64,000 bases of DNA from Cololabis saira (taxonomy: Eukaryota > Chordata > Actinopteri > Beloniformes > Belonidae). The stretch lies in contig NC_084609.1 in the NCBI RefSeq assembly GCF_033807715.1, forward strand, positions 33,740,350 through 33,804,349, read 5' to 3'. A model generated the notes under the pieces. That model was not told the origin of the DNA. It saw only the letters and a program-made list of their open reading frames with translations, and ran no database searches. Both the position numbers and the translations under genes were made by a program. Shown here in pieces: positions 12,076-23,126 of this stretch. Each line of letters opens with the position of its first letter. The first letter of the stretch is position 1.

Positions 12076-12676
12076 GTAGGTCCAGTTCTCAGCATCTGAA
12101 AAAAAATCTGAAAAAAACAAAAGACAGGAACGACCGTAGTATACGGATTTTCCCCAGAAACCGCATAGCTCTGCATTTATTTGAGGGTTTAAGAATGTTT
12201 TGAAACATTTTCCCTTTCCTCATGTATGAAGCGGATATACACATATTTAGTCGTCTGGGCTTTTGATAAAGACACTCAGTGAATAATCTGGATATGATGC
12301 TCTCCCGTCGGGAACCGGGATGCCTTTATGCTGGGTCGGATCTCAGCGCTTCAGCATCCAGCGCGCAGGTGTCGCGGTCCAGAGAGGCGACCTGGACACT
12401 TGCTGGAGGCTGAGGGTCCGAATAGTTGCAGAGTTGGAGTTTAGTTCAACAAAAGTGTAGGGGAAATAGCGCATGAGGACAATAGCAGGACCGCTTCGAT
12501 CCTTGAGATGAAAGGGTTCCAATTCTGATTGACAGTAAATTCAGTAAAGATATTTACCTGAAATAAGATGCCAGGGTGGATCAGATGCATTTTTAACTAC
12601 TAAAAAATAAATCTATATACAAATCGATTGTGTCTTATTCTACATTATTCTTGTCATTTTATATTCAGTGCACACA
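12076..12676 (+). other. Putative intron 1 start, no repeat recognised
   Basis: Unique-looking sequence. Bases 12300-12420 remain GC-rich (CAGCGCGCAGGTGTCGCGG) and could belong to the promoter region. No ORF or known motif seen. Confidence 0.35.
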
Positions 12677-13279
<603 letters not shown>

Positions 13280-14829
13280 TATTCTGTTCTGTTTTTTTTG
13301 CACTCTTTTAATCGGGGGGGGGTGACATCTGCTGCTAATCCAGGACGTGAGAACACACATGGAGGCGCAAATCGAGCACTGGACATCTGCAAGAGAGAAA
13401 AAAAAAAAAAGAAAACAAAAAAAAAACAGACACGAACAGACACACCCGGAACCCAGGCAACCATCAACCCCACAGAGGGCGAGAAGAGGGCGAGAGGAAA
13501 CCCACCGCCAGCGAGGCCCGTCTCCTCCCAGCGGCAGCCGAGGAGACCCGCGGGCAGGGCCCCCACGACTACAGGAAGAGGCAGCCAGGGATCCCACGGC
13601 GGTGAGCCGGGACCCAGGCGAACCCCGACCACCCCCCGTGGGCCGGACATGCGGCCAGGAGGCCCCCACCCCCCAGGCCAATGACCCCACCCGGCGAGAG
13701 GCCAGCCTGCCCGGAGAGACAGAGCCACCTCGGCCGCTGACCCGGGCAAGTGCTACGAAAGTGGGGGGCGCCCCGCCGCAGAGGCAGCGGGGGGGACCAG
13801 AGAAGGGCCTGGAGAGAGGGAACCCCCCAACAGGGCGACACCCGCACGGGCCCGACAACGGAGGGCCCCAGACCCAGGCTTCCCATTCATCCATCCATTC
13901 ATCCATCCATATTCTATAATAATAATAATAATATAGTATACTAACAATAATAATAATAATAATAATAATAATAACCATCCTTGTTATAATAATAATGATA
14001 AGAAGAACCCGGGACCCGGGCATCGCGACCACCCCGCCCCAGGCCCCTCCCTGGTGTTGAGTGCATGTGGCTAATGCAATAAAAACCGGGAGGGGGAGGT
14101 CAGGGTATCATATTTGACAATGACCTCCCCCTCCAAGACGCTAAGTATCCTTGTTAAGTGTATCTATTAAATGTTGAGTGTGCAGTGTCTAGGATGTTAT
14201 TGAAATCATGGGGCGGGGAGTACCGGGGCACATGGGACAGTGTCCCCCACGCACCGGACACCACGACGCCTCGGACCTATGTATGTGTGAGTCATGTAGG
14301 GGGGGCAGGAGGGGGAGCGGTGGCCGAAGCCAGGAGGCAGGGCCAGTGGTGCTGGCCCCGGTAGGCGCCCACGTTCCCCCGCCGGCCATCCAGGTCGACG
14401 GGGGCCGGCCCACCGCACCTCCAGGAGCGCCGCTGGAGCATAAAGCATGCATATAATTATCAGGGGTGTTCTCTGTGCACTGTGAGCAGATGTTAGAGGT
14501 GACAAAACCCATCTGGAACATCCTTTAGTCTAAGAAGAACTTTGTATTGTATAAGTTGTAAGTTTGGGTTCTTGGTCATAGTGAAATTATTTAAACATAT
14601 TTGTGACCAAGATATCTGGTCGGTGTTAAGAGAGAGGTCCACCTCCCATTTTGAGATCGGAAGAGAAACTGAGTTATCTATTTTGGACATTAACCTGGGG
14701 TGCTTAGGTTAAATAACTCTATTATCTTAGCGGGAAGTTGTTGGTCCAATTGGTTGAGTTTATATTTTTTGTCTATTATGGACTTAAGTTATTGATATTC
14801 ATAAAATTTGTTACTGCTAATTTCATATT

Positions 14830-16045
14830 GAACAGTGAGTGTATTAAAAGGTACAAAGGCCAACACACGGCCAAAGCTCTGGGGGCCGTCCTCGGGACCG
14901 GGCAGACCGGCGAGACAGTTCGGGGGGTCGCCCTCAAGGCCTAGGCTTGGGCCTTGGCGTGGACCTTGGCCTGGGCTGTTGCGTGGGACTTGGTCTTGGC
15001 GTGGGACTCGGACTTGGCATGGGACTCGGACTTGGCGTGGGACTCGGACTTGGCGTGGAACTCGGACTTGGCGTGGAACTTGGACTTGGCGTGGAACTTG
15101 GCTTGGGGGCAGACAGGATACGAGGAGCCGGCTGAGGGGGAACCCAGGTCCTCGGCACTGGCTGCGGGGGAATCCGGGTCCTCGGCGCTGGCTGCGGGGG
15201 AACCCGGGTCCTTGGCGCTGGCTGAGGGGGAACCCGGGTCCTTGGAGGTGCCAGAGGGGGAACCCCGGGTCCTCGGCGCTGGCTGCGGGGGAACCCGGGT
15301 CCTTGGCGCTGGCTGAAGGGGAACCCGGGTCCCTGGCGCTGGCTGAGGGGGAACCCGGGTCCTTGGCTCTGGCTGAGGGGGAACCCGGGTCCTTGGCACT
15401 GGCTGAGGGGGAACCCGGGTCCTTGGCGCTGGCTGCAGGGGGTCCGGGACCATCACCGGAGCAGGGGCTGATGCGTCCGGGACCACCGCCGACACAAGGG
15501 ACGATGCGCCCAGGACCACCGCCGGAACAGAGGCTAGCTGGGGCTGGCGCCGACGCCGTCTCCCCTGAGCCTGAATGCTCCTGGGCCCACCCCGAGCCAG
15601 GCGTGTTCCCCGGAAGGGGGACTCCTCCTCCTCGTACCAGCTCATGTTTTTCTCCGCCTGCCGGCGGAGAAACTCCCAGAGGGGAATGAACTCTCCCGAT
15701 GGGTCCATTTTGGTCGGTCCGTTCTGTCAAGGGTTTGGTTGTTGAGGACCCAAACGCAGGAGAGCGGGAGGCAGGAGTTCCAAAAACAGGGTTTATTTAA
15801 CACAAATAAACCAAAAGCACTGCTGAGCAGGATACAAAACAAAAACATGAACATGAAGGTGGCTACAAAAAACTGACGAGGAGAACATGGAGGGAGCAAA
15901 CAGTACGGACCGACAGGGAGCAGGGAAAGACAAGACCAGATATACACAGGGGATAACGAGACACAGGTGCGAACAATAAGGGCAGATGGAAACCAGGCGG
16001 AGAAGAACAGAAAACACAAACTGGGGGAAATGTCAAACCCTGACA
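14830..16045 (-). mobile_element. Partial LTR retrotransposon (one LTR plus repeat-rich gag-like ORF)
   Basis: The segment 15725-16045 has LTR form on the minus strand: it starts TGTCAGGGTTTGACATTTCC, contains AATAAACCC, and ends AACCCTTGACA. Downstream on the minus strand from 15708 is an open frame starting MDPSGEFIPLWEFLRRQAEK and running about 255 codons into a low-complexity region built from repeats such as [10 protein letters not shown]. No protease, RT or integrase is seen and no second LTR is recognised at 14830, so the copy is truncated. It interrupts the L1. The frame resembles the gag-proximal region of Ty3-type elements only loosely. Confidence 0.6.
14945..15455. repeat. GC-rich coding minisatellites
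   Basis: Two arrays adjoin. At 14960-15110 a unit of about 18 bp (GTGGGACTCGGACTTGGC) repeats, and at 15125-15455 a 30-bp unit (CTTGGCGCTGGCTGAGGG then GGAACCCGGGTC) repeats about eleven times. The 30-bp period keeps frames open on both strands, which explains the long overlapping ORFs. Confidence 0.9.
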
Positions 16046-17117
16046 TTAATCCAGTGACTTAAACCAAGAGGGAGGGGGTTTGGATGGTATCATTAAAAAA
16101 ATATAATTTTCTTTTTGGTAAAATCATGATGGTGACAATTCTTCCCATGAGTGAAATGGGAAGAGAGTTCCATCTGGTAAGATCATCTTCTATTTTCTTT
16201 AAAAGCTGAACATAATTTAGTTTTATTAACTCTGATAGCCTAGGGAAGATGTTTATGCCTAGATATCTAATGTTTCCTATTTTGTAATTTAGTAGTGGCT
16301 GTATTCCGGAAATTGCAGTTAATGCACAAAACTGTGGATTTAGACCAGTTAATAGAATAGTCAGACAGAGATGAAAATCCCTCTATAAGTACAATTGTCT
16401 GTGATAGTGAGGTTTGTGAGTTCTGGAGGAAGAGTAGTACGTCATCCGCCTAAAGACTTATTTTGTGCTCTAATGTTTTGCATTGTATACCTTAAATATT
16501 TAGATTTATCCTGATAGCAGCTGCTAAGGGCTCAATACATATTGCGAATAGTGAAGGAGAAAGAGGACAACTCTGTCTAATACCTCTCTGCAGGTTAAAG
16601 CTTGTTGAGACTTGATCGTTTGTCCTGACACATGCCTTGGGAGAGCTATTTAATATCTTTATCCAGTCGACAGTTGAAATTTGCAATTTACTCGATCAAA
16701 TGCTTTTTCTGCATCTAGAGATATAATAGTAGTTTCCTGTTTATTGATACTTGAATGATCTATAATATTGAGTAGTCTACGAGTGTTAGCTCGTCTAACC
16801 TGTTAGATCTGGATGTATAATGGAAGGGGTAATTATTCTCAGACATTTGGAAAGAGCTTTGCTGATTATTTTAAGATCTACATTTATTAATGATATTGGG
16901 CGGTAGCTCGATGGGAGCAAAGGATCCTTATCTGGTTTCAATAAGAGGCTAACATTAGCAGAATTCATATTTAAGGGTAAACTTTTGTTCTCCTTAACAT
17001 TTAAGATCATTTTATAAAATGTTGGTGCTAATATGCTCCAGAATTCTTTTTAATTTTAATTTTAATTTTAATTTAATAAAGAGCTACATCTTATGTCCTC
17101 AAGTGAAGTAAATACTT

Positions 17118-17228
17118 TTCTTTGTTGTTCTTTTGTGTCTTTGAAAATGTTATTAAAATTGTCTCATTATACAGATTTGTTGTTGGTGTTCATTTTTGAA
17201 AATGTTGGTGAATGCAGGTGAAAATATA
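17118..17228 (+). repeat. Direct repeat A, left copy
   Basis: TTTTGTGTCTTTGAAAATGT and the following 90 bases (TACAGATTTGTTGTTGGTGT, AAAATGTTGGTGAATG) recur at 17895-18005. The two copies flank the L1 3' end at 17350-17600 and the GT microsatellite. Confidence 0.85.
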
Positions 17229-17349
17229 TATTTATTTACCTTGTCTGCACATATTTTAATGATCAATACCACGCTGGTAAAAACCTAAGGCATATATATG
17301 TGCTTTGTTACTATATTTAATATATATACGAATACATATATACTGTATT

Positions 17350-17600
17350 AACATACAAACCCAGTTTTTTTTTGGGGGGGGGGGGTGATATCCGCTGCTA
17401 AACCAGGAAGCAAGAACACACATGGAGGTGCATGTTGAGCACTGGAAATCTGCAACAAAAACAAAAAAAAAACAAAAACAGAACAGACACGAAACCGACA
17501 CGGAACCGGCCAAAACACGAGCAGCAACCGTCCCAAGTCTTGAGATCCAATCACAATCTGAGCTACGCTACCGCAATTAACTAACCCCAAAAACTACAGA
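17350..17600 (-). mobile_element. 5'-truncated L1 3' UTR end
   Basis: On the minus strand GCAGATTTCCAGTGCTCAAC, CCTCCATGTGTGTTCTTGC and TTTAGCAGCGGATATCACCC followed by poly-C and A-rich sequence match the 3' end of the L1 at 13280-17050 (compare 13311-13410). Only the 3' UTR is present. Confidence 0.8.
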
Positions 17601-17638
17601 GCAAGCATTCAGGTGAACAAGCCGATCTACTGTATATG

Positions 17639-17641
<3 letters not shown>

Positions 17642-17705
<64 letters not shown>

Positions 17706-17783
17706 ATATGTCTGTGTGGCTGTGTGTGTATATGTATGTGTGGCTATGTGTGTGTATGTGTGTGTGTGTATATGTATATGTCT

Positions 17784-17866
<83 letters not shown>
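17642..17866. repeat. (GT)n microsatellite with interruptions
   Basis: Two long GT runs (17644-17700 and 17786-17864) are separated by TATG/GGCTATG-interrupted repeats. Cys-Val and His-Thr open frames are artefacts. Confidence 0.98.
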
Positions 17867-17869
<3 letters not shown>

Positions 17870-17894
17870 GTCCTATCAAAGCTCCTTTTGTTCT

Positions 17895-18005
17895 CCTTCT
17901 TCTTTTGTGTCTTTGAAAATGTTATTAAAATAGAAATAGAAAATAAAATTATACAGATTTGTTGTTGGTGTTAATTTTTGAAAATGTTGGTGAATGTAGG
18001 TGAAA
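17895..18005 (+). repeat. Direct repeat A, right copy
   Basis: Second copy of the 110-bp sequence at 17118-17228. It has an extra AGAAATAGAAAATAA stretch after ATTAAAAT. Confidence 0.85.
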
Positions 18006-19223
18006 TTAATTTTGAACTGACAAGAGTTTTGTTTTGTAATTGTTTATAAATGCACAATATGCTTAGTTCTGAGGCTGTTGAATCTCTCCAGTGTCTCCTT
18101 GTACATTTGCAGTATGTGTTATATTTAAGTAATATTTGCAAGACCCACTGATGCCTCACTTTGCAAAGAATAAACCACCTGAATCTGAGGATGGAGATTA
18201 CCATATATCATAATATCCCAGGGACATAGATGTAAAATAGACTCCAAATGTGAATCTAAATTAATCTGATTCACTTTTATTAAAAAGCTGAAAATCATAA
18301 CCATAGCTGAAGGGTGACATTTTCAAGGGGATGCTATTTGGCAGTAATGCTTGTACTTTGAAAATCTCAAGATGAGCGAGCCAAATAAATAAAATATGGG
18401 TGGAGAGTTGACAGATGGTTTCGCGAAAGTTTTTGAACCACTCTATAGTCTATAGTCTATGAGATCTAGACAGCTACAGTATATCTAAACCCACTGTGTT
18501 AGCCACTCAGCATCTGCTAATGGACTTCTCTGTCTGGCAGTAGCAGTGTGAAGGGCCATCACTGTCACGTTCATGACAACAGAAACAGCTGCTTGTTTTA
18601 GGAGTGCACATATTGTATGCACTCTTGAAACACATTCACCTACTATGATGGGATTTGCCTGCGATGTAAGGCGTGAACGCATTTCTGTCCCACTGAGCTA
18701 TCCGTGTGTGAGGTTGCAGTGAATGATGAGACGAGATGGCATGCTGACATCACACGGCAGTCCAGGTGGACTTTTCCAAAGCTGCCTGTCCCCAAATTAT
18801 CACCTCCCTCTTCCACTGCCTCCATCATTTCAGCTCCTCTCAATAGTTCTGTTATCTCCCAGCAGCTGATGAAAAAGGAGCTGCAGAGTTAAATTTGTAC
18901 CTCAGAGATGGACCTTTTAGCAGGACAGTCGATGAGATGTAGATGATTCATTTTCATAAATAACCTTCATGAAAATAAAATGAGCAACATTTGTCTGTTT
19001 GTAAGTGTTTTATATCTGGAGCTATGACACCGATGCCAAAAAAGTTCAGAATATGTGCATATTGTAAATAAAACAGGAAGCAAAAGCCTTTGGTCATGGG
19101 CAACAGATTGCTGGGAAATTAATGGTAAAAGGAAACACCTGGAAGATTTGCAAAGCATTGCATTCTGTTTTTCTGTTGGGTTTTTCACACCTTTTTTCCA
19201 CCTTTTTGGATTTAGGGTTATAT
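18006..19223 (+). other. Putative mpped1 intron 1, unique sequence
   Basis: No repeat family recognised. Short open frames (18485-18682, 18704-18892) have no domain. I cannot exclude conserved noncoding elements. Bases 19224-19228 (ATGTC) are the left target duplication of the following LTR element. Confidence 0.45.
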
Positions 19224-19228
19224 ATGTC

Positions 19229-20181
19229 TGTAGCAAGCTTGTGCTACCCGGGGTCAACCAACAGGGAAAGAGGACACGGGGTTTCGTGGGGAAATTGTGG
19301 ATCTTAATTTTGCTAAGACACAGACGTGTACCAGTACACTCAGCCGCTCTGTGTCATCCCTCCTTTTTGCCGGTGTGCAGCCGCTCTTAAATAGCCAGGC
19401 AGGGTGGAAAGATTGATTGGGCACAGGTGTGCCCAATCAGCTGGACCAGGCCCGCGCCACCTGTGTGCTGCTCCCCCGTAGACCACGCCCAATCCTCCAC
19501 CCTGCCACACACCCCCATCGCACGACTCAGGCCGGGGACCATCCGGCCTAGCCAACTCCCCACCCCCTCGGAGCGGGAGAGGAGGCCAGGGACCGCCATC
19601 TGAGCCCCCTGGCCTGACGCCACCGGGTCTTCCAGGTTGGGCCGACCGGCAAGACAGCTCCGGAGGCCGTCCTCTGGGCCGGGCCGACCGGCGAGACAGT
19701 TCGGGAGGTCGCCCTCTGGGCCGGGCCAACCGGCGAGACTGTTCGGGAGGTCGCCGTCTGGGCTGGGCCGACCTGCAAGAGGGCCGCCAGGTCCGTCAGG
19801 TCCGCCAGCCCCTGCGCCAGCGATGTCATCGCCTCGAGGGTCCGACCCACGCGTTCCTCCTTCATCCTGTCGACAGCCCCATGGTGGGCGCCACTGTAGC
19901 CAACTCGTGCTACCCGGGGTCAACCGACAGGGAAAGAGGACACAGGATTTCGTGGGGAAATTGTGGATCTTTATTTTGCCAAGACACAGACGTGTACCAG
20001 TACACTCAGCCGCTCTGTGTCATCCCTCCTGATCCTTTTTAACGGAGTGCAGCCGCTCTTAAATACCCAGGCAGGGTGGAGAGATTGATTGGGCACAGGT
20101 GTGCCCAATCAGCTGGACCAGGCTCGGGCCACCTGTGTGCTGCTCCCCCGCAAACCACGCCCAATCCTCCACCCTGCCACA
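19229..20181 (-). mobile_element. Complete compact LTR element (about 950 bp) without pol
   Basis: Two direct repeats of 281 and 287 bp (19229-19509 and 19895-20181) frame a 385-bp interior. On the minus strand each LTR starts TGTGGCAGGGTGGAGGATTG and ends GCTACA. The 5-bp duplication ATGTC is at 19224-19228 and 20182-20186. One base inside the 5' LTR the minus strand reads TGGCGCCCACC, a plausible tRNA primer-binding site. The interior has a minus-strand open frame (19548-19865, starting MKEERVGRTLEAMTSLAQGL) with a repeated CCGGCGAGACAGTTCGGG block. There is no protease, RT or integrase, so it is non-autonomous (TRIM-like). It ends 120 bp before mpped1 exon 2. Confidence 0.9.
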
Positions 20182-20301
20182 ATGTCTTTTAAGAATTTTA
20201 ATTGATAAGTAGGCATTTAATGTATGTAATGTCTCTTGAGTTTCAGCACTACCCTTATCTCATGCACTACATGTAATCTCTATTTTTTGTGCTCCCCTCA
20301 G

Positions 20302-20506
20302 GTGCAGAGTAGCTGTAACGAAGAAAAGGAAGAGGAAGGGGTGACGTTCACTCTTCAGGTCACTGTGACTGTGATCTAAGTGAATTTTGAGGCATTAAGG
20401 ATACTTCCAAACAACTTTGGCCCAAACAGATACAATCTCAAACCAAAAGCCTCAAGCAGCTGGCATATTACTCCACCCCAGTTCCTCTGCTTGGATCATA
20501 GAGGCC
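20302..20506 (+). other. mpped1: 5' UTR part of mpped1 exon 2
   Basis: A splice acceptor (GCTCCCCTCAG) ends at 20301. The following 205 bases contain no ATG before the start codon at 20507, which lies in GAGGCCATGG, a strong Kozak context. The acceptor choice is not certain: a second AG at 20306-20307 is also possible. Confidence 0.65.
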
Positions 20507-20685
20507 ATGGCCTTTACCCTGTCAGAAATCATGGCTGTGAGGCGGCAGCATTCGCAGGCTCAGTCTCACGCTCAGAGAGGCAGCAGGATGGCTGTTGAGG
20601 TGGATGAGTATAGCACCAACCCCACCCAAGCCTTCACATTCTACAATATCAACCAGGGTCGCTTCCAGCCACCTCACGTCCACAT
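20507..20685 (+). CDS. mpped1: Mpped1 coding exon 1 (residues 1-60)
   Basis: The exon encodes the N-terminus of metallophosphoesterase domain-containing protein 1, a cytosolic class III phosphodiesterase relative known mainly from brain. The frame opens MAFTLSEIMAVRRQHSQAQS and continues VDEYSTNPTQAFTFYNINQG, then RFQPPHVHM, a block strongly conserved between MPPED1 and MPPED2. The residues TFYNINQG and the MAF start favour MPPED1 over MPPED2. The chosen ATG at 20507 corresponds to an internal Met of the longer human N-terminus, and no in-frame ATG lies upstream. The exon ends CACAT before GTGAGT, splitting the Met codon (phase 2), and joins G at 24618. Catalytic residues lie in later exons. 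Confidence 0.93.
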
Positions 20686-20884
20686 GTGAGTTGGTCAAAA
20701 TGCACCATTGTTTTTTAAATTGTGACATACTTCACGTTAATATTCGAATGCTTTAGTCCCAAAAGTTGTTTCAACATTCATGTCCCTAAAAAAACACAAA
20801 AACCAAAAATCTGTTAATTTCCTCCAGATTCAATGAATCTTCTAATATGCACTGTAAAAAGAAAACTATGTAAATTGCTTCACG

Positions 20885-21150
20885 TTTCCTGCTCTGCCTG
20901 CCTGGCCCATCGGCAGGAGGGTCCCCCCTCATGATCCAGGTCCTGGTCCAGGTTTCTTCCCTCCTAAAGGGGAGTTTTTCTTGCCACTGTTTGGCTTAAG
21001 GTTTTTCTCCCACTAGGGGAGTTTTTACCTGCCATTGTTTATGTAATAATTGCTCGGGGGTTTATGTTCTGGGTCTCTGGAAAGATCCTACAGACAACTT
21101 CTGTTGTAATAGACACTATATAAGTAAAAGTGAAATTGAAATTGTATTGG
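20885..21150 (+). mobile_element. Short retroposon with GAAATTG tail, copy 2
   Basis: Contains CGGCAGGAGGGTCCCCCCTC, TTCTTCCCTCCTAAAGGGGA and CTCCCACTAGGGGAGTTTTT, matching the elements at 4258-4645 (inverted) and 55773-56338. The 5' part is shorter than in the 55.8-kb copy. Confidence 0.8.
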
Positions 21151-21199
21151 CACCTTGAGAGAGACCCTTGAAACCCCTTTCTGTGCAAGGACAACTGAA

Positions 21200-21305
21200 C
21201 ACAGAAACTTCCTCCAGAACTCACAAACCTCACTATCACAGACAATTGTACTTATAGAGGGATTTTCATCTCTGTCTGACTATTCTATTAACTGGTCTAC
21301 TCATC
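21200..21305 (+). mobile_element. L1 ORF2 fragment
   Basis: CTTCCTCCAGAACTCACAAA to TTCTATTAACTGG is the reverse complement of 16340-16440, the segment just after the YADD box in the minus-strand L1. Only about 100 bp are retained, with no flanking duplication recognised. Confidence 0.7.
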
Positions 21306-22218
21306 TCTCCCCTGATAAGGCAAGGATAAGTCAAGCCATTTTTATCCATACAAAGCATGATACAGCACACCAAAATGAATAGGAAAAAACTCATCTATAA
21401 ACTGATAAAGATTATTTTTTATTTAGAGTTCTAATCCGACACCAAGTGAAAAAGTGAACATAACATCATAGAAAGCATGGAATTAAAATCAATAACCAGC
21501 TGGAACATGTCTAAAACAATTCTGTTAGGGGTTTAAATCTAAGATTTAAAGCCCCGTCTCCACTCTGTGACAACAAACTCACTGCTGAGATATACTCATT
21601 TTAAATTAGATATGTCATTTTCAAGCAAAATCTCATAAATGGGCCTCATTTGGAAAGGGAGTGTAAAATGTTATGAAATCTCAAATATAAGACCTTTGGA
21701 CCAATCTGCTTTGAATTGATTTGGTAGTTTAATTAGGACTTTTGGTCCACAACAAGAAGATTCTTGTTTTTTTCCCTTCGGGGATTAGTAAAGTATTTTG
21801 TACTTTGAACTTAATATTAGTTGAAGCTTTTCTATCTGGAGTTTGCATGTTTTCCCTATGCCTGTGGTTTTATCTGTGAAGTCCAGCTTTATTGGACTCC
21901 AAAGCCCCACCCAACGAGTGAACTTGCCAACTACACCAAAAAAGCTTGTAAGGCAGGCAGATTTGGGCCTTTTGTGTCTGTGTTGGTCCACTTGATGTAA
22001 ATTTGGTAAAAATTAACTAATACACTAAATGCATATCTGCATATACCCCGATATTTTGTACATTGTACAGGCTACAAATGTATGCAGGAAGCCGCCGCCC
22101 CCCCCCCGCCAAAAAAGTAAAGAAAAAAGTAATTACAGGATGTAATTGGTGTAAGATGAGATGGTGTAAGAGTAGGCATTATACACATTTGCTATAAGAT
22201 AACACAAATAATGTTATA
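21306..22218 (+). other. mpped1 intron 2, no feature except a poly-C tract
   Basis: AT-rich unique sequence. A CCGCCGCC plus C-run lies near 22091-22110. No repeat or gene recognised. Confidence 0.5.
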
Positions 22219-22220
22219 AT

Positions 22221-22420
22221 TGTATGTATGTATGTATGTATGTATGTATGTATGTATGTATGTATGTATGTATGTATGTATGTATGTATGTATGTATGTA
22301 TGTATGTATGTATGTATGTATGTATGTATGTATGTATGTATGTATGTATGTATGTATGTATGTATGTATGTATGTATGTATGTATGTATGTATGTATGTA
22401 TGTATGTATGTATGTATGTA
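22221..22420. repeat. (TATG)n microsatellite
   Basis: About 50 uninterrupted GTAT/TATG units. The three overlapping Met-Tyr-Val-Cys open frames are artefacts of the tetranucleotide. Confidence 0.98.
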
Positions 22421-22572
22421 TTTATTTATTTTTAATTTCAGTCAGCACAGGACGTTCCATTCTGGCTGTCATAATGCTATTGAATATATTACTACTGTCA
22501 TATTGTCACTATATACTGAAAAAGGGTTACAACAACTACGACCAACTAAGACCTAAATCAAAATAAAAGCTC

Positions 22573-22712
22573 CATCCATCCATCCATCCATCCATCCATC
22601 CATCCATCCATCCATCCATCCATCCATCCATCCATCCATCCATCCATCCATCATCATCTATATCCACTTACTCTATTCAGGTCACCAGTCCATCGCAGCT
22701 CAAAAACCTTTA
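22573..22712 (-). mobile_element. Retroposon 3' tail with (TGGA)n array
   Basis: About 19 CATC units (22573-22652) are followed by TATATCCACTTACTC, TATTCAGGTCACCAGTCCAT, which on the minus strand is the end of a non-LTR element with a GGAT tail, related to 3242-3883 and 39360-39510. Confidence 0.65.
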
Positions 22713-23126
22713 TAAAAAAATATACATTAATAATGGTGGTAGAATAATGGCTAAAAGAAAACAAAAAAATAAAATGGGACTAAATGAACACTTTACATTA
22801 TCTTACATGGCTGTGTATCCTATTGTGAATGTGAAACATATCTCATAAGCTCTTTTATATATTTTATTACTTTTTGACTCATTTTCTGATACGTTCTTAC
22901 ATGCATATGTGCTGTATATTACTTTCTCACGTCATTCATCATTTTCCTGGTAGTGTTATGGGTGTGGAAAAGAAGGAGTGAGGGTAGGGTGTGATCATAC
23001 ACGGAGCACAGCTCGCTAAAGTGGGCCATAGTTATTTACCAGCTCCCTTCTTTCCTCTGGAGATCCCCAGGATCAGCAAGCTCACTGTAAATCCCACAGG
23101 ACTTCCCACTCTATATCTATGCTTTA

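Larger units (their letters stand above)
13280..17050 (-). pseudogene. Minus-strand L1-type LINE (ORF2 RT and 3' UTR), split by an LTR element
   Basis: Read on the minus strand from 17010, the frame gives SYRPISLINVDLKIISKALS, an RT block, then about 16600 RGIRQSCPLSPSLFAICIEP. The YADD catalytic box is hit by a stop: the codons at 16452-16441 read TAG GCG GAT GAC, and another in-frame stop lies at 16494-16492. After an LTR insertion (14830-16045) the C-terminal part follows: NPNLQLIQYKVLLRLKD, then MGFVTSNICSQCTENTPDNY near 14500. The GC-rich 3' UTR runs to an A-rich end (T-rich on the + strand) near 13290 and includes an (ATA)n tract around 13916-13972. The element is 5'-truncated near 17050. 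Confidence 0.85.

Noticed and set aside
14789..15730. A 313-codon minus-strand ORF and a 284-codon plus-strand ORF as host genes
   Set aside because: Both are kept open by a 30-bp repeat (multiple of 3) inside an LTR element. Only the minus-strand frame starting at 15708 is a plausible gag-like protein.
20417..20506. An upstream start extending Mpped1 by 30 residues
   Set aside because: The open frame begins with TTG at 20417, and the first real ATG is 20507 in a strong Kozak context.
22221..22420. Met-Tyr-Val-Cys repeat protein
   Set aside because: A pure tetranucleotide microsatellite; open in all three forward frames for that reason.
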